In this document: positions 20,332-33,282 of the stretch, piece by piece
How the letters are laid out: every line of letters begins with the position of its first letter
How positions within the stretch are numbered: the first letter of the stretch is position 1
Source: Astragalus membranaceus
Taxonomy: Eukaryota > Streptophyta > Magnoliopsida > Fabales > Fabaceae
Direction: 5' to 3'
Assembly: GCA_039519185.1 (NCBI GenBank)
Contig: CM076847.1
Coordinates: 22,503,251-22,567,250, forward strand
Length of the DNA: 64,000 nt
The notes under the pieces: generated by a model
What the model was told of the DNA's origin: nothing
Databases searched by the model: none
Seen by the model: the letters and a program-made list of their open reading frames with translations, nothing else
Translations under genes and position numbers: made by a program

Positions 20332-20785
20332 AGTGTTTGACGACAACAAAAGGGAAATGTTCTAACCAATATTGAAGTAGCACATGCTTATCAGCTAGGG
20401 ATCACCTTCTATGATGAAGTTCAATCCATTATGAATACAATCAGGAGTTGAAGGGAAAGATTTATGTCGAGGGAGGCAAAGAGGCCCACTCTTAAGAAAA
20501 ACCTATGTAAGAACATGAATGTTATGCTCAGGCTTAACCCTTATGTTGAGACTGCTAAGAGGATGGCTTTGCTTGTTGAGGCTAAGCAACTCGGCTGAGG
20601 GATAGCTCAACTCATGGATTAGTAGCTGGGGGCTTAGTTGCCAGAGATTTTGTAGCTGAGAATACCATGGCTGAGGAAAAGGAGTTACTTGGGGAGAAAG
20701 TAACTGAAGCACGTGAGGAATACGATAAAACATGGAGAGGTTGAGAAGAATGTAGTCAAGGCACCTAAAAAATAGGAAGCAAAGG
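20332..20785 (+). other. Degenerate retrotransposon sequence before hAT-3
   Basis: No intact gene. The sequence shares the GCTGAGG/GGCTGAGGAAAAG style of the neighbouring gypsy LTRs and internal regions. It probably belongs to the older gypsy-2 copy, perhaps its 5' LTR. No boundary can be fixed. Confidence 0.35.
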
Positions 20786-20793
20786 TTTTCTAC

Positions 20794-21302
20794 TAGGGAT
20801 GGCAAAACGGGCTTCGCCCGTCAAGCCGGCCCGCTAGCCCGCCAAAAAATGGTGGGTTTTGTTGGTGATTTCACTCCGCCAACCCATCGTAGCCCGCCCC
20901 GCCTAGCCCGCCAACAACGGATCGGGGTGGGCTAGCCCGCCAGCTTTAATTTTTCTTATTTTTTACTTTTTCCCCTTGTTTTTTTAACTATTTTAAAGTA
21001 TTTTTTAATGTTTTTTTGACGGGTTGTAATGAGTCAACCCACCAACCCGCCATTTTTACCTTGTTTTTGGTGGGCTTGGGCGGGCAATCCCGCCAACCCG
21101 CCTATTTTAAGTCCAAAAGTTAGGCATTAAATACATTTTTTATTTACTAATTTTAATGGCGGGCTAGCCCGCCGGCCCGCCAACTCACCGAGGGCGGGGC
21201 GAACTCAACTTCTCAACCCACCATCCTTTAGCAGGCCGCCCCGCCAACTTTTTAGCGGGCTCATGGTGGGGTGGGGCGGGCTGGCCCATTTTTCCATCCC
21301 TA
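20794..21302. mobile_element. Non-autonomous hAT-type element (509 bp), hAT-3
   Basis: The termini TAGGGATGGCAAAACGGGC and, reversed, TAGGGATGGAAAAATGGGC form a strong inverted repeat resembling Ac/Ds-type ends (TAGGGATGAAA). The flanking 8-mers TTTTCTAC (20786-20793) and TTTGCTAC (21303-21310) match at seven of eight positions. The subterminal parts are full of GGCGGGCTAGCCC-type palindromic blocks; the centre is AT-rich. No transposase. Confidence 0.88.
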
Positions 21303-21310
21303 TTTGCTAC

Positions 21311-21440
21311 CCATTTTCGTGATAGTAGGCATCATGGAGCTGTTTTCCTAGATTTTTGGGAAAGTAAGCGTTATTGTACGCTGATCTTTACTGATCCAAT
21401 AGTGGTTAGCTGTAGGCTAGTCTTAGTGGCTGATAGATAC

Positions 21441-21513
<73 letters not shown>

Positions 21514-21706
21514 GAATATTGTAAACAACACGACCAATCAATCAAACACAATTTTTCAAGCATTTTTCTTTCCTATTTACCTTATTGCATAGCCTTTAGA
21601 TAATCTTAGAACTAGTGCTTATCTCTCTCAATCCTAGACTAACACTTTTTGGAGGAGTTAGAGAACTCATAACCGAGGAACAAAGTTCCTTCCTCAGTGA
21701 AATTGT
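21311..21706 (+). other. Decayed gypsy-2 LTR end and (AT)n tract
   Basis: A long (AT)n microsatellite (21444-21511) is followed by a stretch (about 21530-21715) aligning with the last ~190 bases of the gypsy-1 LTR. Shared pieces are the CAATCAA...ACAC start, GGAGTTAG, and GAGGAACAAAGTTCCTTCCT. This marks the end of the gypsy-2 5' LTR. Confidence 0.6.
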
Positions 21707-23872
21707 TTGAAGAAAGGAATCGAGATCGGTGAGACCAACATAGGTAAACAACCTTCGGTGTTTGATTCACCTGGTTCGGATTATTATTGGCGTATGTACC
21801 TGTGCTCTGGTAAGAACTTAAGTGGCATGGATCTTGATTTAGCTCTAAAAAGGGACCTTCCCTCAAAGGCAAGAAACATGAGCATCCTGCTACGTCAGGG
21901 TTTATAGTTCAAGGTGTATTTCCCATAGTTACTACAACTGAACAACCCCAAAATGTTGAAGTGGAGAATCTTGTGGTCATGACCACATCCTTCATTTGAC
22001 AACAAGTTGATATGGGGATACATGACATCATGTACCAAGTATCACAATAAGGAGCAGCAGGCAGTAGAGCAAGAATGCCAGAGGGCTCCTCAGAGCAGTA
22101 GCCCGACTGTTCTTGGTACCCCTAGCCAAGGAGCACGCTTGATTGCCACAGTGAATGCACAACAAGTCCCACCATACTCTGCCATGACAGGGTCTCAGTA
22201 TGTGCCTCCACTTTTGGGGTGCCAATACATGGCAAATGTTACAACTAACTCAACTGTTCTTCAACCTAGACATGTGCAAATGGCCAGAAGGTCGTTCGAG
22301 GCCATAAGGCTGATTGGCATGCCACAGGGACCTCCATATGGATCCCCTGTAGTGGCTAACAATCCGTCCTATGCAGGGGACAAGCCTTTGGCTTTGAAGC
22401 AGGAACTGGAAGGCCTGGTGGCTACTACCCAGCTTAGCATACATGAGTTCCAAACCCACCTGGCTCGGCTAGTCTACTATCCAACTAATGTTGTTCTGAA
22501 GTATTTGTTCAACCTCCGGTGGGTTCATTACCATCACAACAAGCATTTGGCAACACTGGTGAGCAGCCATGGAACCCAATTCCACTTTACCAGGTTGGGC
22601 AAGCTACTACATAAGGAACTTGCTTTGCAAACCCTAGTCAAGTGTCCCCCGAGGAAGACACGGGTTAATAACCGACCTATGGTACCTCCTCAGCCAGGAA
22701 TTCAAAGCACCCCAGATGCTTTGTGGCGTCCTTCTATCCCTATTGATCCTAGGCCTTCAGAGTCCCAACTCCTAAACACTAATATCATTGTAGATACTAT
22801 CAAAGTACTTTGGTATTCAGCTGAACTCTTTGATAGACCAGTATACAGGAAGCATTACCCTAAATGGGTGGACAGATTGGTGCCTCTGCCTAGGTGATTT
22901 AAGATCCTATATTTTTCTAACTTTTCCAGAGAAGATGGAGAGTCAACCATGGAACATGTTGGCTAATTCACGACCCAACGTGTGGAAAGAAATCAGAATG
23001 AGTTCCACAAACTCCAGTTGTTCCCGTTTTCATTGACAGGAACATCTTTCACGTAGTATTCCTCCCTTCCACTAAACTCAATACAGACCTGAGTCGACAT
23101 GAAAAGGTGCTTCCATGATAGATTCTACTGGCCCCAACTAGAAGTTACTGCAACTGATCTCATGAACTTGAGACAAAAGGTTGATGAGCCAGTAGGTGAC
23201 TTCATAGAGATTCAGGAAGATGGCTGGTAAGTGCTTTATGCAGTTCCCTAAGTCACAATGCTCCTCATCGGCCATCACTGGAATGCACCTTCAGATAAAA
23301 TAAAAGATGGTGGGCCAAGCCTGGGCTGACCTCAATAGCTTATCTCCAAGGGCTGTTCAAATTGAACAGTTCATTCAAGATAAATAAAAAGGAAAAGCTA
23401 GCCGAGGCAGAGGCCCACACTTAGTATCTATTGTGGATGCAAAAGATGACTCTGATGATGAGGACTAAGCCGATCCCACGACAGACATCATGTCAGATAA
23501 GATAGTTAAGGAGAAAGTCTACACCACCCTACTATGAGACCTACAAAAGCTAAAGAGAAAGAGAATTCTGAGGGTAATGTAGAGTACTCTTTTGACATCT
23601 CTAAGGCGGACTAGATATTTGACTACTTGTTGAAAGACAAGCAGATTCGACTCCTTGATGGCCACAAGATATCTCCCCACGGGAGTTGAAAGGCAAGAAA
23701 TACTGCAAGTGGCATAACTCTTACAACCACTCAACCCCTAATTGCATAGTCTTCAGGAAAGCAATCCAGAAAGCAATCAAAGAGGGATCGAAGGTTCAAG
23801 TTGGCCGATAAGGGTATAACTGAGATGACAATAAACATCGACCCCTTTCCAGTAATGGAGATTGATAACTCT
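21707..23872 (+). pseudogene. gypsy-2 gag polyprotein, degenerate
   Basis: A diverged copy of the gypsy-1 gag in the same order: the YYWRMYLCSGKNL segment, a Pro/Gln linker, ALWRPSIPIDPRPSESQLL, VDRLVPLPR (about 22890), then, across several frame changes, the FPFSLTGTSFT block (about 23020) and the AVQIEQFIQ block (about 23360). A KYCKWHNSYNHSTPNC knuckle (C-X2-H-X4-H-X4-C) lies near 23700-23745. Many frameshifts and stops make it older than gypsy-1. Open frames such as 22007-22897 mix correct and shifted segments. Confidence 0.75.
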
Positions 23873-24051
23873 ATTTTATATAGAGTTATTTATGCATCTA
23901 AACATAACTAATTGCTTGAAATCAAGTGTAATATGTGCTAAATATAGTAGTATGAATAAAATAACAACATTTATGGTTTTAAGATGAATGCCATTCATAA
24001 CTTAGCATTTTGTATATATATATTGGTATGTTTGATGTGTTTTGTTCAGTG

Positions 24052-24165
24052 CACCTGCAGTTGATGCACCTGTAGTTGATGCACCTGCACCAGGAAAACA
24101 ATTGTGCATCTGCACAAAATGTATCTACAACAGGGCAACTGCACTAGGTGCATCTGCACCATCCT
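24052..24165. repeat. GATGCACCTGCA-type short repeats in the solo LTR
   Basis: A 12-16 base motif with core GCACCTGCA or GCATCTGCA occurs several times here (TTGATGCACCTGCAG, TTGATGCACCTGTAG, TTGATGCACCTGCAC). It recurs singly near 24670 and 25210. It lies in the upstream part of the LTR, about 300-400 bases before the TATA box. Confidence 0.65.
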
Positions 24166-24470
24166 GCACTAAAGACAGATTACTCAACATTGGAAGCACC
24201 TCAATCCATACCAATGCATAAACACCTCTATGACATCATGATTAGTCACAAGTCACATGGAGGCACATGCCAACTTGCAAAAGGCAGCAGCGCCTACAAT
24301 AGAAAAGGATCATTTATAAAGGACACATGGCCGTCCATGATTGGACCTTTCTTTGAGGTTGAGTGTTGGACTCAATTTCCACCATCAAGTTCTGAAAAGT
24401 AACCATGGTTAACCTCTTTAGGTTAACTTGATCTCCAAGCAAACCCTCACTTGAAGGAAACCTCTAAGGC

Positions 24471-24479
24471 TATATAAAG
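24471..24479 (+). promoter_or_regulatory. Solo-LTR TATA box
   Basis: TATATAAAG on the plus strand in the middle of the LTR, in a suitable position for the U3/R boundary. Confidence 0.5.
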
Positions 24480-25498
24480 GCTTCCACCTCTCACTTGAAC
24501 GAAATCAAAATTTTTATCCATTGAACATCCACTCTCATTTCCTTTCTTGTATTTTATTTCACTCTCTTTTCATAGTTTTAAGTTAGTAGTTAGTTTGCAA
24601 GAAGGTAAGGAAGGAATTGAAGACTTCTTCCTTCACTTCTTCATCGAGTTAGTTAGGTGCAGGAAATCAGTGCATCTGCACTGCTGGGCAAACTTATGCA
24701 AGAGTACTTCAATCAGTGTAATCTCTACCCTATTGATATCTCTTGTACTTTCCATTATATCAACATGTTTTATTTCATCTATTTTTTCATTGCAATGCAT
24801 ATTATGAGCTAAACCTCTTTGGTTGAGATGTTCTAACTTTATAATGAGCTTTTGAGTAAGTTATTGGGCTTTTAAGTGTCGTATGCATTTTGGTTCTTGT
24901 GTTACACTACATCCATCTTATTTTAAGGTTGATCGCTTAGAATAAGTAGAGTTATATTCACAGACATGGTTTATAACTAGAAATCAAGAACTAATAAGGG
25001 TGAGTGTTTTAATGAAGGCTTTGTTAACTGGTGTAATAAAGAAAACTTTGTTAAAACCATGTTAAGTCCTAGACATAGGATAACATAGTCCTTAGGGTGA
25101 TACAGTGGGTACTTTAAAGGCAGGAGTGAACTTATTTAGCAAGCCTAGACATAGGAAGCTTGTAACGAAATTTTGAAGAAAGTAGCTGAAAGGCACATAC
25201 TCATGCAGCCGCACTCAATGCATTTGCACCATATAAAAGCACAAAACTATCAAAAGTGAATTATTTAGTGAAGACATCTCAACTAACATTCTCAACTGAT
25301 TTCCTTCATATTTTCTTACATATTTACATTCTGTTCTCCCTAAGCATTAATATCCAAAATTGTGAGTAGTGTACCTGCACTAATTTATATCTTCTTAAAC
25401 ATACAAGAGTTAATCCAATCCTTGTGGGTTCGATCTTTTATACTACTTGTTTGTGACTGTGTATACTTGCACATTACCTTTTCGCACACCAGAAATCA

Positions 25499-26443
25499 AC
25501 ATGGTATCATTCTCAGACTCTCATAAGCCTAGCATCAAGAGTAAATGGAAGGGTAAGAAGGTCTATAAGCAGGTGTGGATGCCAAAGAAGAAAGAAGTAG
25601 TGTTTGTCAAGGCAAGCAAACAATCTGTCTTTAATCGGCTAGAGATGGCTAGACCCATATCCTCAGTATTTGACCACTTAGGCAAGCCTGAGCCCTGGCT
25701 AGCCGAAGTATGGTCGAGTGAAGGGGGATTGGAGGGCCAAGAGGCCACCTAAGCCAGGAAGGCTAACCCAAGAGTTAACAAGGCTCTATATACCCATGAA
25801 TAACCCTGAAGCTAAGAGACCGTGGCCTAAAGACCAAAGCATGTGGCCCAAGAACCACCTGCATAGGGGGAAAAGCCTGTCAGCCGATGGTAACATCAGG
25901 CAGACAACTTTTCCTAGAATTAATGAAGAACCTATCCCAAAATGAAAAAGGAGAGTGGCTAAGGTCATAGTGGAGAAAGGAACGAAATCTCTTCAGATTA
26001 TAGTCAAGGATGACAAGGAACTCAAGCAGGCTAAGATGATTAAGCCACCCTCGGTAGTGCCCAAGACATGTGGGTAGTAAATAAGGTGTCCAAAGAACCC
26101 CCTTCTAAGCTAACTCTTTTGACGAGAACTCAAAAAGGAGGTTGCGGATAGTAAAGTGTTTAGAAAATGAAGAGAACGATGCAGATGCTAGCCGGGGCTA
26201 AAGAAAAGGACAAACAAGAAATTTTTGTGCACCCTATAGCCAGAGCTTTGGAAGAGGCCTTCCCAAAGCTTGTCAAGGCCAATGCTCCAGAGGTTAAGGA
26301 GGATGCAGTATAAAATCCTAAAATTTTCACCATCTCAAAAGTGGAGGTCGAATTCGACGACATGATTAGGTTAGTAAAGCTAACTAATAGACCAATTACT
26401 GATGCTATTATGAGCTTCCTCTATGGCCCTCTAAGTCCTCATA
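25499..26443 (+). pseudogene. gypsy-2 region between gag and protease
   Basis: The first block (to 25752) encodes KKKEVVFVKASKQSVFNRL and SSVFDHLGKPEPW, resembling the linker before protease in related gypsy elements. Further pieces follow in changing frames (a VIVEKGTKSLQI block near 25960; KEDAV-like sequence near 26300; VKLTNRPITDAIMSFLYGP near 26375-26430). The sequence is cut by CACTA-2 at 26444 and continues after 33795. Confidence 0.6.
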
Positions 26444-26770
26444 CACTACAAGAAATTTTAGAATTTCCGGCGGACAAAATTCGCCGGTAAGGGTAACAAT
26501 CCGCCGGAAATTGCACATTACCGGCGGTGTTTTTCCACCGGAAAGCCGCCGGAAAATCGTTCACAGGTAAAAGTTACCGGTGGATTTTTCGCCGGAAATT
26601 ACCAGCGGATTCTCCGCCGGTAATTTCCGGCGGAAAATCCGTCGGTAACTGTTACCTAATACGCCAGTAAATTTACTTTTTGATCTGCCGGTAAATGATA
26701 AAATTCCGCCGGTAATTACCGGCGCCAAAGCCGCCGATAACATATTAGAAATCCGCCGGTAATTTTATTT
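26444..26770. repeat. CACTA-2 left subterminal repeat array
   Basis: Tightly packed motifs with core CCGGCGGA or TCCGCCGGTAA in both orientations extend from the terminus to about 26765. Several show CG to CA or TG changes (for example CCGTCGG, CCAGCGG). Confidence 0.85.
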
Positions 26771-27059
26771 TATTTTAAAAAAATAGTTTTTTTATTAGTT
26801 TATTTAAAAAAAAATATTTTTTATTATTCGTTTATTAAAATATTTATTATTTAATTCATTTATTTAATTAAAAAAAATTATTGTTAATTTTATAATATAA
26901 ATATTTATTTTTTAAATACATACTAATTAAATGAGAATTGAATAATGCTTTAAAATGATAAAATTTCCATAAACATCCATTCAAAATATTTAAAAATATT
27001 TATTACAAAATATAAATTAAAATATCCAACAATTGAAATTAAAATATCTAATAAAACTG
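26771..27059. other. CACTA-2 AT-rich 3' non-coding region
   Basis: AT-rich sequence with poly(A)/poly(T) runs between the subterminal array and the stop codon of the second gene. No coding content. It probably holds the 3'UTR. Confidence 0.5.
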
Positions 27060-28580
27060 CTATCGATAGTAGCGGTCGGACGGGTTGTTGTTGAGATCTG
27101 TATTATTTAACCATGTTTCAAATTCAGTATTGTTGAGGTCTAGATCTGTGTTGGGCTGCTGCTGGGGTTGAGAGCACGGCTGACCATACGAGCTGTGGAA
27201 GGAAGGCTGGAAGAATGGTGCGTACGGCTGAAAAGCAGAGCCGTAAGGCTGCATCTGCTGCGGTGGATAAAATGATGATGATGATGATGGCATAGATGGC
27301 CTCGGGTAATGAGACATAGTATATATCATTTCCTTAAAGCGCACCTCATTCAACCGCTGCTGCTCCGCCTGCTGCTCCCGCATTTGTTGTATTTCCTGAT
27401 CATGTACCTTCTGTCGCTCTTCGATCTCACGCTGTTTATCGCTCAGCTTCTGCGTTAATAGCTGAACATCGCTTAATTCTGAAGGCGTAGGGACATAAAA
27501 GCGACCAGTACTTCTGTCTGAAGAAGATGCGGGATTCAGATTTGGAATAATAGAATTTGGGAAAACAGACGGGCCCAAACCACCAGCTCCTACTAACCGA
27601 CCACTTTTTGATGGCCCAACAGATTTCTGCCAAGCAAGAAAAGCCGCTCGGCTCTCCTCATTGACATTAATCTCACTGCCACTACTCTGTTGAGTTTCAC
27701 GATAACTGGTCTGCCAATCATAGAAATTTTCCTGAAAGCAACAACCAAGAAATGAATAAGCATTAGTATGTAATATATAATATAATATAAAAAACAAACA
27801 ATATATAAATATAAATAATAAACGTTATTTACTGAAATTTCCCATGACCGGTCTTCAATATATTCACCAGTCTCCTCTCGCATATGAAGTTGGCGATGTA
27901 ACTCATGCAAAGTAGGTGGCCGGCCAAGAAAAGCCTCCTATATATACATAGTTATTATTTAATAAAATATAAAATATGTACATATGTATAATATAAATTT
28001 AATTAATTATTAAATCTACCATGCGTCTCTAATGTTCAGCTGCGTTGATAGAACCACCCGTTTTTATGCAACCCCCTCTCTCAGAAGCACGATTCTTCTT
28101 GGCTTTCTCACATTTTTGTTTATACTTCTCATCGTTCCATTTCAGTTGGAGCTCATGCCAATCAGAATCACTGATTCATGTCGGCTTCTGTTTCTTATTA
28201 CGGTGTTCCCGGAGCATTTCAGAGAAGCGTGAGAAGCTCTTGTGTTGAATGTTCTCTCAACTTCTTTCGTCGCATCTAGGTACCATGCAATTTTTTCCTA
28301 TTTAAACAAATTTAATTAACTTGTTAGTAAAAACAAATTAATCAATTCAACAAAATTAAAAAATTAAAAATTAATTCATTCGTAAAAAAATTACTCTAAA
28401 TGCATTCCACATCTTTGAATCCTTATCTTTTTTGACCTCCGTCCAATTCGCCCAGGGTTTAGTGTAATTTTCTTTGATGATGTCTGTGATCGTGCTCGAT
28501 ACAATCCTCCCAGGAATAAATCTGTATATATAATATGATGAATAACATACATGATGAATAACATAAATAATGAATAACAT
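27060..28580 (-). pseudogene. CACTA second gene, Transposase_24-like
   Basis: Pieces in minus-strand order: IIKENYTKPWANWTEV and MWNAFR (about 28570-28385, ending at a GT donor); KIAWYLDATKEVERTFN (about 28290); WNDEKYKQKCEKAKKNRAS and TGGSINAAEH (about 28170-28030); then RQLHMREETGEYIEDRSWE (about 27900); and a last exon with a coiled-coil Gln-rich segment (LTQKLSDKQREIEERQKVH) and a Pro/Gln/Tyr-rich tail ending DRYYR at 27060. The KKNRAS...GG segment is typical of plant En/Spm accessory proteins. A frameshift near 28222, TGA at 28176-28178 and TAG at 28029-28031 disable it. In related elements this protein is thought to bind subterminal repeats. Confidence 0.75.
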
Positions 28581-28743
28581 GCATAAATGATGAATAACAA
28601 ATTAATTAATTACAAATAAGATCATCTAATTACATGCATAATATGATGAATAACATACATGAATCAAGTCTGATAAATATAGATATTAATATTTCAAAAC
28701 AAATTAATTAATTACAAATAAGATCATCTAATTAATTAGAATC

Positions 28744-29982
28744 TCATTCTTTCTCGAAATCACCATCATCATCAGATGAGTGAATTCCTGATACACCGAC
28801 ATGATCGACTGCATCCTCATGATTTGTATCTTCTTCTTCATTAACTTCATCACCAGTGTTTGGCTCATCACATAAACGAGTAATGGGTTCAACTTCAATC
28901 ACTTCATTTACATTGGACATTTCATCCATTTGATATGGCACGTCCTCCACTGTGTCATCATTTGTCTCAATGCGACCTCTTGGTTTTGTCTTAATTGCGA
29001 CACACCAACCACGCCGATCAGTCCGTGTTGATGGATAAGAGACATAATAGACTTGTCTCACATTTTGTGCAATGACGAACGGATCATACAGTCGATATCC
29101 ACTATTCATTTTAATGTCCACTGTATTTGTCTTTGGATTAAACTTTGTTCCTCGAGCGGACGGATCAAACCAATTACAATAAAAAACAACTACCTTTTGA
29201 CTATAATCAAGATAAGGGTACGCAAGTTCATATATGTGTTCAACCACACCATAGAAATCATCTTCGCCTCTCGTAGTGACACCCTTCATGCAAACTCCAC
29301 TATTGACTGTTTCTCTGCCCTCTGTCCATTCCTTAGTGTGAAATTTGTATCCATTGACAAAATATGTGTGCCATTCTTTAACACATCTTCGAGGACCGTC
29401 AGATAAGTTCCTCAAGTGTTGGTTGGTAGGAGTCGGCGGGAGGGAATACACACATTTCCTAAACCACATTGGAAAATGCGCATGAATATAAGCAAAAGAT
29501 TGTTCTTCACTTACTGCCACTGATGAAAAGAACTCCCTAATAAGAATTATTAATTGTCGTTACACAACTGTATGTAATTTAATTTATTAACTAATTGAGA
29601 TAGCTAAGTCGAGAAATACATACTCAATGAATGGTTGGACCTCAGTACAGTTTATCAAGACATGAACATGTGCTGAATTTAACTCTTCTTCTGTTAGCCA
29701 ATGAATTGACTCTTTTCCAGATGGACGACCAGGTAGACAAAAGACAGACAAAGCTAAATTATGTCTTGGACATTCAATTTCCATATCATTTCGACTACTT
29801 CTAGGAGCAAATTCATTCTTGATATAATAAGAACAAAAATGAGTTGTTTCACGGTGTAAGTAAGAAGAACATATCGATCCTTCAACTCTAGCTTTATTTT
29901 TAACTGATCTTTTTGAATCACCCATGAACCTACAGAAAATGATATGTTAATAATCATCTAATCCAAATGATATATATAAACT

Positions 29983-30029
<47 letters not shown>

Positions 30030-32327
30030 CTGACCTTTCACACGGAGACATCCATCTGTATTGGACAGGTCCGCCAAGTTTAGCTTCATATGCAAGATGA
30101 ACAGGAAGATGCTCCATAGAATCAAAGAAACCAGGCGGAAATATTCTCTCCAACTTGCATAAGATAAGTGGGATGTCATGTTCCATTTTTGTAAGGTCAT
30201 CCGCTTTTAGCGTTGCAGAACACAAATTCTTAAAGTATTGACTTATTTCAATGAGCGGATTCAAAACGTGTGTTGGCAACGAACTAAAGGCAATAGGAAG
30301 TAAGCACTCCATGAATACATGACAATCATGGCTCTTCATCCCATGTAACCTCTCATTATTCACATCGGAACATCTTGCTAAATTGGAAGAATAACCGGCT
30401 GGCATTTTCAACTCAGAAATCCACCGATAAACTGCTTTCGCTTGCTCCGTAGATAAAGTATAATTAGCTTTGGGTTTCAGTGTCCTACCGTTAGCTTTCT
30501 CAACCAACAACAAATCCTTTCGCCTGCAGTAATGATCCACGTCCTTCGTAACCTTCTCATTGTCTTTCGTTTTACCTTTCACGTTCATAACAGTATTAAA
30601 TATGTTTTCAAAGAAATTCTTTTCAATATGCATTACATCAAGATTGTGTCTCAATAGATTATCTTTCCAATATGGAAGTTCCCAAAAAATACTTTTTTTG
30701 GTCCAATTATGCCATAGTCCATAACCATCTGGACGAGAAACAACACCTGCAACGACTTCCACAGGAGGGATATCCTTGACACTGTTCCAAACTTCTTCTG
30801 GTGTCAGCCTACGAGGAGGTTCAGCTGTTTCAACATTCCCCTTGATGAATGCATATTTTGACTTTCTAAAAGGATGCTCGGTAGGTAAAAACCTACGGTG
30901 CGAGTCAAACCATGAGGTTTTTCCTCCATATTTAAGAGTAAAAGCCTTTGTGTCAACCATGCAAATCGGACACGCCATCTTACCATGTGTCCCCCATCCA
31001 GACAACATTCCATACGCAGGAAAGTCATTAATGGTCCACATCAAAGCCGCCCTCATCATGAAATTTTGTCTTCGTGCTGCATCAGAAGTTAAAACACTAT
31101 TCCACAGCCTTTTTAGGTCATCAATCAAAGGTTGCAAATATATGTCAATACCAGCTGTTGGATTAGTTGGCCATGGTATTATAGCATTTAAAAACATGTA
31201 GGGTTTAGACATACACATTTTAGGAGGAAGGTTGTATGGGGTAACAATAACTGGCCAACAAGAATACGGTGTTGCTGACGCTTGAATATATGGTGTGAAA
31301 CCATCAGAGCATAAACCAAGCCGAACATTGTGTGGATCATTGGCAAAATCTGGATGAACACGATCAAAATGCTTCCAAGCTTCACCATCAGATGGATGAC
31401 GTAATTCACCAGAATTATTTCTATTTTCATAGTGCCACGTCATTTTACCTGCAGTTTCCAATGAAGTGAACATCCTCTTCAGTCTTGGTATAATCGGCAG
31501 GTAGAACATTTCTGTCCTTGGAACTGGTTTGACAAAACTTGCATTCCAGCAATTCTCCATCATTTATGCCAAACTCATTGTTATAATAGATCATGCAACC
31601 AGACACACAACAATCAATTCTTATGGAATTTAAACCAAGCTTCGACACCAATCTTTTAGCATCATAATAACTTTGCGGCAAAAGTCCTCTATCGGGGGTT
31701 GCATCCATCATCATTTTAGTCATGTATTCCATGCACAATTCCGCAGCGTTAAATTGAGACTTAAGACCCAACAACCGAACACACATTGATAACTTAGAGT
31801 CTGTAGATCCTTCAAATAATGGTTTATTTGTCTCACTCAAAAACATATAAAACCTCTGAGCTTCCTCGTTTGGAACTTCTTCAGCATCATATTGTGGTTC
31901 TTCGAAATCCAAATTTACACCGACAGCATTAGATATCATCCCCTTAACAACATCAAACGGAGGCTGATATCCCGTAGTCGTTGGATTACTACTTGACGTG
32001 GAAGCTACGACTGGATTTGACGTGGGACCTTCTACTTGGACAGGAACATTATCAACCGCGAAAACTCCAGCTGCTACCTCGCCATGACGGGTCCATATCC
32101 AATAATTTGGCTTAAGCCCATTATTGTACAAATCAAGTCGAACATCACATTCATTTTTTTATAGATCGAAACATACATTTCGAGCAAGGACATCTAATTC
32201 CACCTTGTCGCTCAAATTCTTTTTGACGCTTAGCAAAAAGAACAAACTCTTCGACTCCTTGTACAAAACGTCGTTTCAACCCAGCTCTTCCAAGATACAT
32301 TCGATCATACATCCAGCTACGATCCAT
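28744..32327 (-). pseudogene. TNP2-type CACTA transposase
   Basis: Starts at ATG 32327 with a transposase-associated domain (MDRSWMYDRMYLGRAGLKRR, then CPCSKC). It continues with the N-terminal TNP2 region (NYWIWTRHGE, 32131-31445) and the TNP2 core (31563-30035: RLGLCSDGFTPY, MWTINDFPAYGMLSGW, HNLDVMHIEKNFFEN). A canonical donor AAAG|GTCAGT at 30034 and acceptor CTGTAG at 29930 bound an (AT)n-containing intron. Then come a DUF4218-type exon (29929 to about 29590: KNKARVEGSI, LSVFCLPGRP) and a DUF4216-type last exon (about 29530-28744: VVFYCNWFDPS, an acidic tail). Two frameshifts disable it: at an A7 run (32154-32160, where A8 would keep frame) and near 31525-31545, just after CKFC. Confidence 0.88.
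29989..30026. repeat. (AT)n microsatellite in the TNP2 intron
   Basis: An uninterrupted AT dinucleotide run of about 38 bases just downstream of the intron donor. Confidence 0.95.
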
Positions 32328-32379
32328 TTTTTTGTATGCCCCCTTATAATATACAAAACACAACATGTATCATACATGT

Positions 32380-33240
32380 GTATTAATTAGAACAATACAC
32401 ATGTGTATTAGAACAATACACATTAGTATTGGTATTGGTAACATTTTATTTTACGAATCATTTGACATTTTTTACTTATATTATATATATAATATCGTAT
32501 TTATTTTATCTAAAAAAATACAAATAACAATACTTTGTGTTATAATAATATAATAACAAACATTTTTACTTTTTTTACTAACATTATTCTAATATTTCGT
32601 ATTTATTTTATCAAAAAAAATACAAATAACAAACAAATAATACAATCTAATTTATTTTATTTCTTCGAATAATTTCAACTTATAACATCAATAATTTTTA
32701 CTAAATAAAAACTATTACACAACAAAATTAAATTTATTTTACTTTCACAAAAAATTTCAGCTAATAACATCAAATATCATTAAATAATTCGTATTTAATT
32801 TTACTAATTAATAACTAATAACTTTTCTGTTTTTTACTAAAAAACTAATAACATTTTAAACACAGTTCAAGCATTTCAGATAATAACAACAAATAACATT
32901 TTATAACAAATAATTTTGTTAACCAACCGGCAGTGAAGAGAAGTCTCTGACTTGATGCTTTCCGGACTCGTTTGAACAAAATTTTCAAGCAAACTGCAAA
33001 CTCCAAACTACAAACTCCAATCAATTTCAAAACAAATAATAACAAAAAAAATATTAAACAACACATACTCAAAAACTAAATATTAACTAAAACAATCAAA
33101 TATCAGTTAAAAAACATACCTTAAACAAAAATTAAGAATAATCTCGCAGAGGGAACAAAACAGATTTCGAGTGAAGTGGATTGAGAGATTTGAGAAGAGA
33201 AGAGTGAGAGATTTCAGAGAAGAGAGTGAAGAGTGAGTGA
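32380..33240. other. CACTA-2 5' leader and probable intron
   Basis: AT-rich non-coding sequence between the subterminal region and the TNP2 start codon. A TATA-like AATATATG (minus strand, about 33250) and a CT-rich leader lie at its upstream end, matching the arrangement after the TATA sites of CACTA-1. A leader intron is plausible, but I cannot fix its ends. Confidence 0.4.
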
Positions 33241-33282
33241 AGAAGGGGTTCGCATATATTGAGGGACGCTGCAACGGCTATT

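Larger units (their letters stand above)
23873..25498 (+). mobile_element. Probable solo LTR (about 1.6 kb)
   Basis: It starts TGATAACTC and ends CA. It interrupts gypsy-2 between the gag knuckle and the following VSFSDSHKP coding block. Its TATA box (TATATAAAG, 24471-24479) and its end, with CCTTGTGGGTTCGATC about 80 bases before the terminus, are in the style of plant Ty3/gypsy LTRs. No primer site or coding region follows, so it is solo. The flanking five bases do not match clearly, so the exact edges are uncertain. Confidence 0.5.

Noticed and set aside
30776..31201. 141-codon plus-strand open frame
   Set aside because: It is the exact antisense of the conserved TNP2 core and is explained by codon bias of that gene.
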